A stretch of DNA of 64,000 nt from an uncultured Prevotellaceae bacterium (GCA_937891085.1 CALAEY010000012.1:4381-68380); one strand, 5' to 3'; positions 37,970-48,046 are shown, counted from the stretch's first letter. Program-made: numbers and translations. Notes: generated by a model not told the origin, from the letters alone.

Positions 37970-38731
37970 ATGAGAAAGAAAATTGTAGCAGGCAACTGGA
38001 AAATGAATCTGGACCTGCAAGAAGGTATTGCTTTGGCAAAAGAGTTGAACGAGGCTTTGACAGCTGACAAACCTAACTGTGATGTTGTGATTTGCACTCC
38101 ATTCATCCACTTGGCTTCTGTAGCTCCTGTTCTGGATGCTAATCTGATTGGGCTGGGTGCTGAGAACTGCGCTGACAAGGAGAAAGGCGCCTTCACTGGT
38201 GAAGTATCTGCCAAGATGGTTAAGAGCACTGGTGCACAGTATGTGATTCTGGGTCATTCTGAGCGTCGTGAGTACTACAAGGAGACTCCTGAGATCCTGA
38301 AGGAGAAGGTTCTGCTGGCTCTGGTCAATGGTCTGAAAGTAATCTTCTGCATCGGTGAGAGCCTGGAAGAGCGCGAGGCCAACAAGCAGAATGAGGTTGT
38401 TAAGGCTGAGTTGGAAGGCAGTGTATTCAACCTGAGCGCTGAAGACTTCGCTAAGATTGTCATCGCTTATGAGCCAATCTGGGCCATCGGTACTGGCAAG
38501 ACTGCTACTGCTGATCAGGCAGAGGAGATCCACGCTTACATCCGTGGTTGCGTGGCAGAGAAGTATGGCAAAGAGGTTGCAGAGAACACCTCTATCCTCT
38601 ATGGTGGTAGCTGCAAGGCAAGCAATGCTCCTGAGCTGTTCGCAAAGCCTGACATCGACGGTGGCTTGATCGGTGGTGCTTCACTGAAGTGCGCTGATTT
38701 CAAGGGTATCATTGATGCTTGGAAGAAATAA
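37970..38731 (+). CDS. tpiA: Triosephosphate isomerase
   Basis: Glycolytic enzyme interconverting dihydroxyacetone phosphate and glyceraldehyde 3-phosphate. Catalytic residues are visible: Lys in AGNWKMNLD, His in [11 protein letters not shown] and Glu in [14 protein letters not shown]. 253 residues, standard. Confidence 0.98.
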   Translation: MRKKIVAGNWKMNLDLQEGIALAKELNEALTADKPNCDVVICTPFIHLASVAPVLDANLIGLGAENCADKEKGAFTGEVSAKMVKSTGAQYVILGHSERREYYKETPEILKEKVLLALVNGLKVIFCIGESLEEREANKQNEVVKAELEGSVFNLSAEDFAKIVIAYEPIWAIGTGKTATADQAEEIHAYIRGCVAEKYGKEVAENTSILYGGSCKASNAPELFAKPDIDGGLIGGASLKCADFKGIIDAWKK

Positions 38732-38751
38732 GATTACAACCAGAAAGATCG

Positions 38752-38771
38752 TGCCAGCTAATTGGCTGGCA
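38752..38771 (+). terminator. Hairpin after tpiA
   Basis: TGCCAGC and GCTGGCA form a 7-bp stem with a six-base loop, followed by TGGTCTTTT. The T-run is short, so termination may be partial and let the SPOR and folE genes be read. Confidence 0.6.
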
Positions 38772-38808
38772 TGGTCTTTTCTATTTACAACCAACAGAGA
38801 GTAAGGTC

Positions 38809-39279
38809 ATGAAGAAATTTATTGCACTCCTGGCATTCCTGATGATACAGGCATGCATCTGCATTTACGCCCAGAGTATCATCGACCACCTGCAGCAAAA
38901 CGGTGCAGGCTTGGGCAATGTGACCATTCATCAGGATGATGACATCGCTGCTCTTCTGAGTTCGGACTTAGCATCGGCCAAAGGCAACCGTTCCACTACA
39001 TCTGCCACAGTCAAGAAGCAAGGCTACAGAGTACAAGTCTATGTAGGCAACAATACCAGAGCCTCAAAGAACGAAGCCAGCAAGATTGCTTCAGATGTAA
39101 GGAATAAGTTCCCAGACATGCCAGTATATGCTATGTTCAATCCTCCACGTTGGCTCTGCCGTGTGGGCGATTTCAGAACCATCGAAGAAGCTCATGCAGC
39201 GATGAGAGAGATTAAGAAGCAAGGGAATTTCAGAGAAGTTTCCGTAGTCAAGGATCAGATTGTTTTACCACTAGAATAA
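38809..39279 (+). CDS. SPOR-domain exported protein
   Basis: A 156-residue envelope protein. The signal peptide (residues 1-21) begins at the ATG at 38809; upstream in-frame codons cross the tpiA hairpin and are rejected. The SPOR domain (about 70-156) contains [20 protein letters not shown] and [17 protein letters not shown], expected to bind septal peptidoglycan. It is 2 bases from folE. Confidence 0.87.
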   Translation: MKKFIALLAFLMIQACICIYAQSIIDHLQQNGAGLGNVTIHQDDDIAALLSSDLASAKGNRSTTSATVKKQGYRVQVYVGNNTRASKNEASKIASDVRNKFPDMPVYAMFNPPRWLCRVGDFRTIEEAHAAMREIKKQGNFREVSVVKDQIVLPLE

Positions 39280-39281
39280 GC

Positions 39282-39869
39282 ATGTTAAGTAAGGAAGAAG
39301 TCAATTCTCCGGCATTGCTGGAGTTGCAGAAGCATTATAGCAGGATTATCACCCTACTGGGTGAGGATGTACGTCGCGAAGGATTAGTCAAGACTCCCGA
39401 GCGTGTGGCGAAAGCCATGATTACGCTGACAAGAGGATATGAGTTAGATCCTCGGGAAGTGTTGTTGTCTGCCCGCTTCAGAGAAGACTATAAGCAAATG
39501 GTGATTGTTAAGGACATTGATTTCTTCTCACTCTGCGAACATCACATGCTCCCTTTCTATGGGAAAGCACACGTGGCATATATTCCTAATGAGTATATCA
39601 CAGGCTTGAGCAAAATTGCTCGCGTGGTGGACATTTTCTCTCATCGCCTGCAAGTGCAGGAGCGCATGACGACACAGATTAAAGAATGCATTCAGGAAAC
39701 CCTCAATCCTATGGGGGTCATGGTGGTGTTGGAAGCCAAGCATATGTGTATGCAGATGCGGGGAGTAGAAAAGCAAAACTCCATCACTACAACGTCTGAT
39801 TTTACAGGAGCATTCAATCAAGCCAAGACCCGCGCGGAGTTCATGGACTTGATACGCAACAAGTCATAA
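39282..39869 (+). CDS. folE: GTP cyclohydrolase I
   Basis: First enzyme of tetrahydrofolate synthesis, converting GTP to 7,8-dihydroneopterin triphosphate. The zinc site is in [16 protein letters not shown] and [31 protein letters not shown] and [10 protein letters not shown] complete the active site. 195 residues. Its end overlaps the convergent dnaG end by 6 bases. Confidence 0.97.
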   Translation: MLSKEEVNSPALLELQKHYSRIITLLGEDVRREGLVKTPERVAKAMITLTRGYELDPREVLLSARFREDYKQMVIVKDIDFFSLCEHHMLPFYGKAHVAYIPNEYITGLSKIARVVDIFSHRLQVQERMTTQIKECIQETLNPMGVMVVLEAKHMCMQMRGVEKQNSITTTSDFTGAFNQAKTRAEFMDLIRNKS

Positions 39870-41909
39870 GCTCAGCACTACCCTTTCGCCTAAATTCTTG
39901 GCCATTTTATTCTTCACTTCCATAAGTGAGGAGTATTCTGTCATGATAGCATTGCATTGCTTTTCATCCTTAGAGACTTCAGGGTCTTGTAGTTGTCTAC
40001 TGAGATATTTCAAACGGGCAGATACAACGGCATACTTGAAGTTTGTTACCAGTATAGGTACCAGCTCCAACAAACGATCCTCATCATTCACCACCGTCTG
40101 GTTCTTATAATGGTATTTGCTGAGTTGATATCTGTTAGATACCAGATTCACAGCCATTCGACTGATTTCTGGATTAGCATGATTGATAAAGAAATGTTCT
40201 GAATTGAAGCCTTCGTCATCCTTATGAACCTCCGCTTCCTCTAGAATAAGCTGATAAACAGGATGATGGAACTTGAGGTCATCACGCCTAAGTTCCTGTG
40301 AGATATAGGCTATCACACTGATTGCCTCACTTATCTCAGCCTTATCCTTTTCTTTCTCACACATCACGCGTCCACCATAGCGTACAATAATCTCTGCCAA
40401 CATCCGTTCATAAGCCTCGAACTCTTTAGTAGACTTATCAGCAACAGAAGGTGGCGTAAGTGTTTCTTCTGGAGCATGCCACTCCTCTGGAGATGGCGGA
40501 GGGACGACCTCCTCTGACTGGCCTTGTGGCTTATCTGCCACAGGTACATTCTGCCCTCTGTTACGCTCTCGCTCCTTGCGTTTAGCCTCATCATCTGCAT
40601 GTTTCTCCCTGCGCTTGGCCACCTCGCTAACCAGAATCTTGTCGTCCATCTGCAGCATCTGGGCACATTCCTTGATATAGATATCACGCACGATAGCCTC
40701 TGGGATCACAGAGATGCTCTCCATCAAACTGCCTATGAGTTCTGCCCGCTTAATAGGATCCCTCTCTGCATCACGCATCAACAGCTTGGTCTTAAAGCGT
40801 ATGAAGTCAGTCTCGTTCTGCTCTATGAACTCTTGATATTCTGTGGCATTGTGCTTACGAGCGAAAGAATCTGGATCATCCCCATCAGGCAGCAGACAGA
40901 CTTTCACATTCATGCCTTCTGCCAACAACAGATCTGTACCACGAAGGGCAGCATGAATTCCAGCCTCATCACCATCATACAGCACCGTGATATTGCTAGT
41001 GAAACGATGTATCAATCTTATCTGAGCCTCTGTAAGAGCCGTACCGCTAGAAGCCACCACGTTCTCTATGCCACTCTGATGCATAGAAATCACATCCGTA
41101 TATCCTTCTACCAAGAAGCAACGGTCCTTCTTCATGATGGCCTGCTTGGCGAAATAGAGACCATAGAGGTTGTTACCCTTCGTGAAGATCTCACTCTCAG
41201 GTGAATTGACATACTTTTGTGCCACGCCCTTGGTCTCACGAGAAAGCACACGCCCACCAAAAGCCACCACCTTACCACTCAGCGTATGGAAGGGGAAGAT
41301 GACACGCCCCCAGAAACGATCACGCAAACGATGATCATCTGTCTCAAAACAGAGTCCCGTCTTGATCAGCCCATCCTTCTTATAACCACTCTTCAAGGCC
41401 TCAGTGGCCAAGGCATCACGACTCTCCAGAGAATAGCCCAACTGGAACTTCTCAATAATATCATCCCTAAAGCCACGTCCACGGAAATAGGCCAATCCCA
41501 CATTTCGCCCCTCTTCACTCTCATGAAGCTGACGTTTGAAATAGTCACGTGCAAACTGGTTGACCGTGAACAAACCTTCTCTCTCTGATTGGCTCTGCCG
41601 TTCTTCATCAGAAAGCTCACGCTCCTGAATCTGAATATTGTATTTATTGGCTAAATAACGCAAGGCATCAGGCCATGACATCTGCTCATGCTCCATCACG
41701 AAACCTGCAGCATTACCTGCCTTTCCGCAGGCAAAACACTTGAAAATACCTTTGGCAGGTGACACGTACATGGAAGGCGTTTTGTCGTCATGAAACGGAC
41801 AAAGACCCACATAGTTCACGCCTCGCTTCTTCAGCGTGACAAAGTCGGATACCACATCCACTATCTGAGCGGTATCCAGAATACGTTCTACTGTGGGTCG
41901 ATCTATCAT
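39864..41909 (-). CDS. dnaG: DNA primase
   Basis: Synthesises RNA primers at the replication fork. The N-terminal CHC2 zinc finger (residues about 38-62, [12 protein letters not shown]...[11 protein letters not shown]) is followed by the TOPRIM core with [13 protein letters not shown] and [13 protein letters not shown]. The C-terminal helicase-binding region follows an acidic, proline-rich linker (about 420-480). 681 residues. It is last on the minus strand after the aromatic operon, with a gap of only 33 bases from tyrA. Confidence 0.97.
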   Translation of the reverse strand: MIDRPTVERILDTAQIVDVVSDFVTLKKRGVNYVGLCPFHDDKTPSMYVSPAKGIFKCFACGKAGNAAGFVMEHEQMSWPDALRYLANKYNIQIQERELSDEERQSQSEREGLFTVNQFARDYFKRQLHESEEGRNVGLAYFRGRGFRDDIIEKFQLGYSLESRDALATEALKSGYKKDGLIKTGLCFETDDHRLRDRFWGRVIFPFHTLSGKVVAFGGRVLSRETKGVAQKYVNSPESEIFTKGNNLYGLYFAKQAIMKKDRCFLVEGYTDVISMHQSGIENVVASSGTALTEAQIRLIHRFTSNITVLYDGDEAGIHAALRGTDLLLAEGMNVKVCLLPDGDDPDSFARKHNATEYQEFIEQNETDFIRFKTKLLMRDAERDPIKRAELIGSLMESISVIPEAIVRDIYIKECAQMLQMDDKILVSEVAKRREKHADDEAKRKERERNRGQNVPVADKPQGQSEEVVPPPSPEEWHAPEETLTPPSVADKSTKEFEAYERMLAEIIVRYGGRVMCEKEKDKAEISEAISVIAYISQELRRDDLKFHHPVYQLILEEAEVHKDDEGFNSEHFFINHANPEISRMAVNLVSNRYQLSKYHYKNQTVVNDEDRLLELVPILVTNFKYAVVSARLKYLSRQLQDPEVSKDEKQCNAIMTEYSSLMEVKNKMAKNLGERVVLSL

Positions 41910-41942
41910 AACAAGAGCAAAGATAGTAAAAAAATGGTCTCT

Positions 41943-42716
41943 TTACAAGACATTCTTACGAATCTTTTCAAGGTATTGCTTCATGCCAGACTCGTCCTTC
42001 TGTTCGATGATCTCCAGTAATTCCTTGAGTTCCTTGCGGATGTTCTCCACCTGATGCTGCGTACGCGGATTGAAAAGAATCTCACGGAGCAGATAGTCAT
42101 CTTCGTTCAGCACCCCATGAGCGATGGCCAAGTGCTTCTTGAACGTCGTACCAGGGGCATCTTGATGCTTCATCACAGCAGCAAAGACAAAGGTAGATAC
42201 AAATGGGATAGACAGCGAATAGGCCACAGTCTCGTCATGTTCCTCAAATGTATATTCAAAGATGCGCAGGTTCAGCTGTTGATAGAGATCCTTGAAGAAG
42301 ATGCGCCCCAAATGATCACCCTCCTTAATGATGATAGCACTCTCATTACTCAAGTTGCTCAGATTGGCAAAGGTTGGGCCGAACATCGGATGGCTGCTCA
42401 CATAGCGGAAACCACTTTGCTCATAAAACTCTTTCATGCCCGTCTTCACACTGGTGATGTCACTTAGGATGCAGTCTTTAGGGAGAAGAGGCATCACCAA
42501 GCGAAAAGCATCCAACGTATGGTTCAGAGTCACTGCATTGAGAACCAGTTCAGGAGCAAACTGCTTAATCTCCTCCACTGTCGTAAAACGATAGGTATGG
42601 TAAATGAATCTCAAACTTTGAGGATTCGTATCGAATACAGCCACCTCATGCTGGAAACTCAACACATCTGCAAAGAAGGTGCCCATCTTTCCGGCACCAA
42701 GAATCAGAATTCTCAT
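41943..42716 (-). CDS. tyrA: Prephenate dehydrogenase
   Basis: Oxidises prephenate to 4-hydroxyphenylpyruvate for tyrosine. The NAD-binding motif is RILILGAGKMGTFFADVL; the catalytic histidine region is SSHPMFGPTFANLS. 257 residues, without the chorismate mutase or ACT domains of some homologues. Fourth gene of the attenuator-controlled Phe/Tyr operon, 9 bases after aroG-aroQ. Confidence 0.9.
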   Translation of the reverse strand: MRILILGAGKMGTFFADVLSFQHEVAVFDTNPQSLRFIYHTYRFTTVEEIKQFAPELVLNAVTLNHTLDAFRLVMPLLPKDCILSDITSVKTGMKEFYEQSGFRYVSSHPMFGPTFANLSNLSNESAIIIKEGDHLGRIFFKDLYQQLNLRIFEYTFEEHDETVAYSLSIPFVSTFVFAAVMKHQDAPGTTFKKHLAIAHGVLNEDDYLLREILFNPRTQHQVENIRKELKELLEIIEQKDESGMKQYLEKIRKNVL

Positions 42717-42725
42717 AATTCCTTA

Positions 42726-43793
42726 TTATTTATTCAATATTTCCAATTGTTGACGAACACTCTCACTATGGATTGCCTCAAAGACAATGCGTACGAACTC
42801 AGAACCCAGTCCACAGAGGGCACCCTGAGAACCACGTTTCTCCAAAATCTCATTATAACGGCCAGTCTGTACGATAGCCATGTTGTGTTCCTTCTTATAA
42901 GTACCTATCTCACGTGCCACACGCATACGTTTAGCTAACTCTTGGATAAGGCTTTCATCACAAGCATCTATCTGCTTTCTGAGTTCAGAAAGGCTCTCTG
43001 TGGTATAAGTCACTTCACGGATCACAAGCAGATTTAGGATATAGTCCAAGATATCTGGAGTCACCTGTTGTGCCGCATCGCTCCATGCTGTATCTGGGGC
43101 ACAGTGGCTTTCTATGATAAGGCCATCGAAGCCCATATCCATAGCTTGCTGACACAGAGGAGCTATCAGTTCACGCTTCCCACCAATATGGCTTGGATCA
43201 CAGATGATAGGCAAAGCTGGGATACGACGACGCAGTTCAATAGGAATATGCCAAAGCGGCATGTTACGATAGATCTTTTTCTCACTGGAAGTGAATCCAC
43301 GATGAATGGCCGCCAGACGCTTGATGCCTGCATTGTTCAGGCGCTCCATAGCCCCTATCCAGAGTTCCAAGTCTGGATTGACAGGATTCTTCACTAGCAC
43401 AGGAATATCCACCCCTTTCAGTGCATCAGCGATTTCCTGCATGGCAAAAGGATTGGCAGAAGTACGGGCACCTATCCAGAGAAGATCTATTCCTGCCTTC
43501 AATGCCGCCTCCACATGTCTGGAATTTGCCACTTCGGTAGTGACATACATACCCGTTTCAGCTTTTACACGCTTCATCCACTCCAAGCCAGGTTCTCCTA
43601 CGCCCTCAAAGCCTCCTGGCTTCGTGCGTGGTTTCCAGATACCTGCCCTGAATATCTTAATTCCATTCTTTGCCAATGCGGTGGCTGTTGTCATCACTTG
43701 TTCTTCTGTCTCTGCACTGCATGGGCCGGCTATCACCAGCGGGCGTTCTTCACTCACGCCTTGCAGTTTGATGGGTTGTAAATCTAACTCCAT
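42726..43793 (-). CDS. Bifunctional DAHP synthase / chorismate mutase
   Basis: Fusion joining the first step of the shikimate pathway to the first step of Phe/Tyr synthesis. Residues about 1-260 are a DAHP synthase of the AroA-beta/KDO8P-like type (VIAGPCSAETEEQV, GIWKPRTKPGGFEGVGEPGL, PIICDPSHIGGKR). Residues about 265-355 form an AroQ chorismate mutase (LSELRKQIDACDESLIQELAKR). The fusion is known in Bacteroidetes and allows prephenate or chorismate feedback. Third gene of the attenuated operon. Confidence 0.95.
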   Translation of the reverse strand: MELDLQPIKLQGVSEERPLVIAGPCSAETEEQVMTTATALAKNGIKIFRAGIWKPRTKPGGFEGVGEPGLEWMKRVKAETGMYVTTEVANSRHVEAALKAGIDLLWIGARTSANPFAMQEIADALKGVDIPVLVKNPVNPDLELWIGAMERLNNAGIKRLAAIHRGFTSSEKKIYRNMPLWHIPIELRRRIPALPIICDPSHIGGKRELIAPLCQQAMDMGFDGLIIESHCAPDTAWSDAAQQVTPDILDYILNLLVIREVTYTTESLSELRKQIDACDESLIQELAKRMRVAREIGTYKKEHNMAIVQTGRYNEILEKRGSQGALCGLGSEFVRIVFEAIHSESVRQQLEILNK

Positions 43794-43799
43794 AATCTA

Positions 43800-44990
43800 T
43801 TATTTTAATGTTTTTATTCTTTCCAATGCCTCTTGCAGGCGCTCATCCTTGCAACAAAGGGAGATGCGGACATAGCGTTTCCCATTGCTTCCGAAGATGA
43901 ATCCTGGGGTAATGAACACTTTGGCTTCATGCAGCACTCGCTCTGTCAGTTCTTCCACATCGGCATAGCTATCTGGGATCTTACCCCACAAGAACATGCC
44001 GACTTGCTTTTCATCATAGGTGCACCCCAGTGCATGCATGATCTCTCCAGCTAAAGCCCTACGACGGCGGTAGTTGGCATTGTTGCCTTCATACCAATCT
44101 GCTTCTGCTTCCAGTGCTGTGGCTGCAGCCAACTGCATGGCACGGAACATACCACTGTCTATGTTGCTCTTCACTTTCAGCACCCAACTGATGAAATCTG
44201 CATTGGAGGCCAGCATACCGATACGCCAACCAGGCATATTATGTGCCTTACTCATACTATTGAACTCTATGCAGCAGTCCTTGGCGCCTGGTACACTGAG
44301 GATACTCAGCGGATGATCATTCAAGATGAAACTATAAGGATTATCGTTCACAATGACGATATCTTTCTCTTTAGCGAGTCTTACCAGCCGTTCATAAAGC
44401 TCTGGTGTAGCATTCGTTCCTGTCGGCATGTGAGGATAGTTGGTCCACATCAGCTTCACCCTACTCATATCCATCTGCTCCAACTGCTCAAAATCTGGCA
44501 GCCAGCCATTCTCCTCCTTTAGGTCGTAATACGCCACCTCTGCTCCCAGAATCTTACTCAGCGATGTATAGGTTGGATAGCCTGGATTAGGCACCAGCAC
44601 TTGCTCACCAGGATTGACAAAAGCAAGCGTCACATGCAGAATACCCTCTTTAGAACCAATGAGGGGCTGAATTTCTGTCTGCGGATTGAGTTCCACTCCA
44701 TACCATTTACGGTACCAGTCGGAAAAACCCTGACGCAGCTCTGGAATGCCTACATAAGGCATATATCCATGACCGTTAGGATTCTTTGCCTCCTCACACA
44801 AGCGATTGATAGCCTTCTCTGATGGTGGCATGTCCGGACTGCCAATGCCCAAGCTGATGACATCCTGCCCCTCGGCATTCATACGAGCTACCTCCTTCAG
44901 CTTTCGTGAGAAATAGTATTCACTCACGCTGGCCAACCTATCGGCTGGCTGTATTTTAGATGCTTGATTTCCCTGCTTCATATTCTCCAA
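43800..44990 (-). CDS. Class I/II aminotransferase (aromatic amino acid operon)
   Basis: PLP-dependent aminotransferase of 396 residues. Fold motifs are SLGIGSPDMPPSEKAI, LVPNPGYPTY, IVNDNPYSFI and the Schiff-base lysine in FNSMSKAHNMPGWRIG. By position between pheA and the DAHP synthase it is likely to act on phenylpyruvate and hydroxyphenylpyruvate, or on prephenate, in the last step to Phe and Tyr. Its start overlaps the end of pheA (44956-44990; an ATG at 44981 is an alternative). Confidence 0.9.
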   Translation of the reverse strand: MENMKQGNQASKIQPADRLASVSEYYFSRKLKEVARMNAEGQDVISLGIGSPDMPPSEKAINRLCEEAKNPNGHGYMPYVGIPELRQGFSDWYRKWYGVELNPQTEIQPLIGSKEGILHVTLAFVNPGEQVLVPNPGYPTYTSLSKILGAEVAYYDLKEENGWLPDFEQLEQMDMSRVKLMWTNYPHMPTGTNATPELYERLVRLAKEKDIVIVNDNPYSFILNDHPLSILSVPGAKDCCIEFNSMSKAHNMPGWRIGMLASNADFISWVLKVKSNIDSGMFRAMQLAAATALEAEADWYEGNNANYRRRRALAGEIMHALGCTYDEKQVGMFLWGKIPDSYADVEELTERVLHEAKVFITPGFIFGSNGKRYVRISLCCKDERLQEALERIKTLK

Positions 44991-45798
44991 GTATTTTAAG
45001 TTCTTTTGTCAGCGGAGTGATGGCACTCACACTTTGCTTATATCTCAAGATGTTGTTAAACTCCACATCCACATAGAACTGGTATTCCCACTCCCTGCCG
45101 ATGATGGGCAACGACTGAATCTTAGTCAGATTGATTTGATAGAAAGAAAGGATGCTCAGCACTTGCGACAGACTACCTTCATGGTGCGGAAGCGTGAATA
45201 CCAGACTGGCCTTATTGAAGGTGCCTTTCTGTTTCAGTTCATCAGCTTGCCACGGATCAGCCACAACCAAGAAGCGGGTGAAGTTATGCTTGTTGGTCTC
45301 TATCCCCTCTTGCATGATTTTCATGCCATAGTATTCACCTGCTGCCTTAGAGCAGATGGCCGCATGTCCATGCAGGTTGTCCCGCTTGATGACCATCGCA
45401 CTCAGAGCTGTGTCTTCCGTCTCTACTACTTTCACTTTGGGATGCCTTGCCAGAAACTCACGGCATTGCATCAGGGCTATAGGGTGAGAGTTCACTTCAG
45501 TAATGTCATCCCAGTCATCCTCAGGCAAGCATACCAAGCTATGCGAAATGCGCAGCTTATGTTCCCCCACTATCTGGACACCGCTCTGCTTCAGCAGTTC
45601 GTAGTTGTGCAAAAGGCTGCCCGCAATGGTATTCTCTATGGCGCAGAGCCCTATCACATTGCTGTCATCTTTGATGGCATCGAAGACTTCCTCGAAAGTC
45701 GAACAACATACCAGCTCCACTTCCTCATCTGGGAAGTACTGATGAGCTGCCACATCGTGGTATGAACCGATGCCTCCTTGTATCGCTATCTTCTTCAT
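44956..45798 (-). CDS. pheA: Prephenate dehydratase
   Basis: Converts prephenate to phenylpyruvate. The substrate domain (about 1-180) has IAIQGGIGSYHDVAAHQYF, the ENTIAGSL motif and the TRFLVVAD block (conserved TRF). The C-terminal ACT domain (about 195-275) has TLPHHEGSLSQVLSILSFYQ, which binds phenylalanine for feedback. It is a stand-alone dehydratase without chorismate mutase. The gene is preceded by the attenuator, so it is regulated both transcriptionally and allosterically. Confidence 0.95.
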   Translation of the reverse strand: MKKIAIQGGIGSYHDVAAHQYFPDEEVELVCCSTFEEVFDAIKDDSNVIGLCAIENTIAGSLLHNYELLKQSGVQIVGEHKLRISHSLVCLPEDDWDDITEVNSHPIALMQCREFLARHPKVKVVETEDTALSAMVIKRDNLHGHAAICSKAAGEYYGMKIMQEGIETNKHNFTRFLVVADPWQADELKQKGTFNKASLVFTLPHHEGSLSQVLSILSFYQINLTKIQSLPIIGREWEYQFYVDVEFNNILRYKQSVSAITPLTKELKILGEYEAGKSSI

Positions 45799-45813
45799 AT
45801 TTGGTCATTAAAA

Positions 45814-45842
45814 AATCCCACTCAATCAGATTGAGCGGGATT
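45814..45842 (-). terminator. Attenuator terminator of the Phe/Tyr operon
   Basis: On the minus strand AATCCCGCTCAAT pairs with ATTGAGTGGGATT over a three-base loop (13 pairs, one G-U) and runs into TTTTTT at 45810-45815, 12 bases before the pheA ATG. Its 5' arm contains TCCCGCTC (45833-45840), complementary to GAGCGGGA in the leader at 45907-45914, giving an alternative antiterminator. Confidence 0.93.
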
Positions 45843-45887
45843 CATATGTTCTATTATTCTTTATCTCTCTGTTCTTAAGCGTCACTC

Positions 45888-45977
45888 TCACTTGACACAT
45901 ACAAACTCCCGCTCTACTTTCTGGCTAAAGTAAAAGTAATAAAAGAAGTAATATGCGTAAGTAAACAAGTTCTTCAT
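45888..45977 (-). CDS. Phe/Tyr leader peptide of the pheA operon attenuator
   Basis: A 29-residue open frame between promoter and terminator. It starts MKNLF and ends FVCVK; residues 5-17 contain 11 Phe or Tyr out of 13 (six Phe and six Tyr in all). Codons 22-24 (gag cgg gag) form the antiterminator sequence. When charged tRNA-Phe or tRNA-Tyr is scarce, a ribosome would stall in codons 5-17 and leave codons 22-24 free to pair with the terminator arm, so pheA is read. When both are plentiful the ribosome covers them and transcription stops. The start is overlapped by a tiny ATG-AAG-CGA-TGA frame (MKR) ending on the leader ATG. Too short for most gene finders. Confidence 0.9.
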   Translation of the reverse strand: MKNLFTYAYYFFYYFYFSQKVEREFVCVK

Positions 45978-46001
45978 CGCTTCATTTTTAATAACTGGCT
46001 A

Positions 46002-46009
46002 CAAATGTA
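46002..46009 (-). promoter_or_regulatory. Promoter of the Phe/Tyr operon leader
   Basis: TACATTTG on the minus strand, with TTG about 18 bases upstream. Initiation would be near 45996, giving about 20 bases before the leader ATG. Confidence 0.75.
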
Positions 46010-46074
46010 GCACTTTTTTCTCAATCGCAAGCAAAATGCACTATTTTTTTCAAATAAACTGACATTTTTGGTCA

Positions 46075-46923
46075 TCACAGCCCTAAAACATCGCGTTTTT
46101 CCATACCTCCTATCGCATAGTTGGGCATATCCTCATTATCTATGTTCAAGGCTGCCGCTTCCTCTTCCAGCTTCTTAGCCTCTTCCTCGTTGCCCTCAGC
46201 CTTCAGGATAGCCAGCAAGCCAGTATAGGCCTCTTTGTGGAACGGATCTATTTCTATAAGGTGTCGATAGTCAGCCTTCGCCTTCTCCATATCGCCTGTA
46301 ACTGTATGATAAATATGAGCACGAAGGTAAAGAGCAGTTTCCTCTTCACTATTCAAGGCCAATACCTCTTTAATATCATCCATAGCCTGCGCTGTCTGGC
46401 TAGCTTTCAGAGAAACTTCGGCACGCAGATTTCTGGCTTCTATGAAGTCTGGTCTCAGTTCAATGGCCTTAGTCAGTGACTCTGTTGCAGAATCCAGTTG
46501 CCCCAAAGAGTCTTCTGCCCTGCCCTGGAGGAAGTAAGCCAAAGGATTCTGCGCATCGCATTCTACTGCTTTCATGGCAGCCGTCTTCATGGCATCATAT
46601 TGCTCTGTCATGTAAAGAATGTTGGTCAATGCAATGCGGACATCCACCAATTGAGGCTCCAGCTCCGTCATACGCTCCAAGACTTCCTGAGCCTCGTCCA
46701 ACCTATTCAGACTGATAAGAGCAGACGACTTGAAACTCAATGTCTCAAAATCTTCTTTCAGGTTCAATGCCTCATCAAAGCAACGCAAAGCATAGTCCAA
46801 GCGCCCCATGCGCTGAGCTCTCACGCCATCAAACTTCAGTATATCGAAGTTCTTCTCTTCCTTTCGCTGATTATCTTCCTGCTTCTCCTCACTGCCCGTG
46901 AAGAGTGACTTCCAAAATCCCAT
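46075..46923 (-). CDS. TPR-repeat protein
   Basis: A 282-residue cytoplasmic protein with about six tetratricopeptide repeats (residues 30-240), for example RAQRMGRLDYALRCFDEALN and EALNLKEDFETLSFKSSALI. There is no signal peptide; the N-terminus is lysine- and glutamate-rich. A role in protein interaction is likely; the partner is unknown. It lies 25 bases after mrp and may be cotranscribed. Confidence 0.82.
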   Translation of the reverse strand: MGFWKSLFTGSEEKQEDNQRKEEKNFDILKFDGVRAQRMGRLDYALRCFDEALNLKEDFETLSFKSSALISLNRLDEAQEVLERMTELEPQLVDVRIALTNILYMTEQYDAMKTAAMKAVECDAQNPLAYFLQGRAEDSLGQLDSATESLTKAIELRPDFIEARNLRAEVSLKASQTAQAMDDIKEVLALNSEEETALYLRAHIYHTVTGDMEKAKADYRHLIEIDPFHKEAYTGLLAILKAEGNEEEAKKLEEEAAALNIDNEDMPNYAIGGMEKRDVLGL

Positions 46924-46948
46924 GTCTTCTTCTATTGATTATTGAACC

Positions 46949-48046
46949 TTAATGCATCTCTACCACTTTAGTGGCAGGCATCTCCAGATTTCGCTTGTCT
47001 ACCTGACGGACCACTGCCGTAGCAAACTGGAGGAATGCCTGGCCAGTCATCGTATTGGCATCCAGTGCTACTGGCTCACCCGCATCCCCACTTTCGCAGA
47101 TGCTCTGCACCAAAGGAATCTGTCCAAGCAAAGGCACATTCATCTCCTCAGCCAGATGCTTCACACCCTCACGACCAAAGATATAATACTTATTCTCAGG
47201 CAGTTCGGCGGGTGTAAACCAAGCCATATTCTCCACCAATCCGAGGATAGGCACATTCACCTGCTCATTCTGGAACATGTTGATGCCCTTACGCGCATCG
47301 GCCAGAGCCACTTGCTGAGGAGTGCTGACCACAATGGCACCTGTCAAGGCAATGTTCTGCACGGTAGTGAGATGAATATCGCTGGTACCGGGAGGCAAGT
47401 CTATGAGGAAATAATCCAATTCTCCCCAGTTGGCATCACCCAGAAGTTGCTTCAAGGCATTGCTTGCCATACCACCACGCCACAGAGTTGCCTGATCAGG
47501 ATCAACGAAGAAACCTATAGAGAGCAACTTGATGCCATACTTCTCCACAGGGACGATGAGGTCACGCCCATTGATATGCTCAGCATAGGGACGGGCATCT
47601 TCTACATGAAACATCTTAGGCATAGAAGGACCGAAGATATCAGCATCGAGCAGACCAACCTTGAAGCCCAGCTTCGTGAGGGCAATGGCCAGATTGGCAG
47701 CTACCGTGCTCTTTCCTACGCCACCCTTACCGCTGGAGATGGCGATGATATTCTTCACGCCAGGCAGCATCTCTCCTGCCTTTGGAGGAGGTGCCTGACG
47801 ACTCTCTGTGGTGATATTTACCTGTACCTCAGGAGACACATAGGTATGAATAGCCGTCTCAGCCGCCTTCACCACTGAGCGCATGAAAGGATCGGTACTT
47901 TTTTCAAATACCAATGAAAAACTCACAGACATGCCGTCGATTCTCATATTATCGGCCAGCACACCTGCTTCAATCAGATTTTTCCCACTTCCAGGATAGC
48001 GCACTGTCTGCAGTGCCTCTTTTATCAGATTTGGATAAAGTGTCAT
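46949..48046 (-). CDS. mrp: Mrp/NBP35-family Fe-S carrier ATPase
   Basis: P-loop ATPase that assembles or carries iron-sulfur clusters. N-terminal DUF59-like domain (about 1-80), then IAISSGKGGVGKSTVAANLA (deviant Walker A), a DADIFGPSMPKMF switch and the LIDLPPGTSDIHLT Walker B region. 365 residues from the ATG at 48046; the longer frame from 48073 begins inside the promoter at 48071-48078. Confidence 0.95.
   Translation of the reverse strand: MTLYPNLIKEALQTVRYPGSGKNLIEAGVLADNMRIDGMSVSFSLVFEKSTDPFMRSVVKAAETAIHTYVSPEVQVNITTESRQAPPPKAGEMLPGVKNIIAISSGKGGVGKSTVAANLAIALTKLGFKVGLLDADIFGPSMPKMFHVEDARPYAEHINGRDLIVPVEKYGIKLLSIGFFVDPDQATLWRGGMASNALKQLLGDANWGELDYFLIDLPPGTSDIHLTTVQNIALTGAIVVSTPQQVALADARKGINMFQNEQVNVPILGLVENMAWFTPAELPENKYYIFGREGVKHLAEEMNVPLLGQIPLVQSICESGDAGEPVALDANTMTGQAFLQFATAVVRQVDKRNLEMPATKVVEMH

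Noticed and set aside
45799..46074. Riboswitch upstream of pheA
   Set aside because: The region is fully explained by a leader peptide with mutually exclusive stems; no ligand-binding fold was seen.
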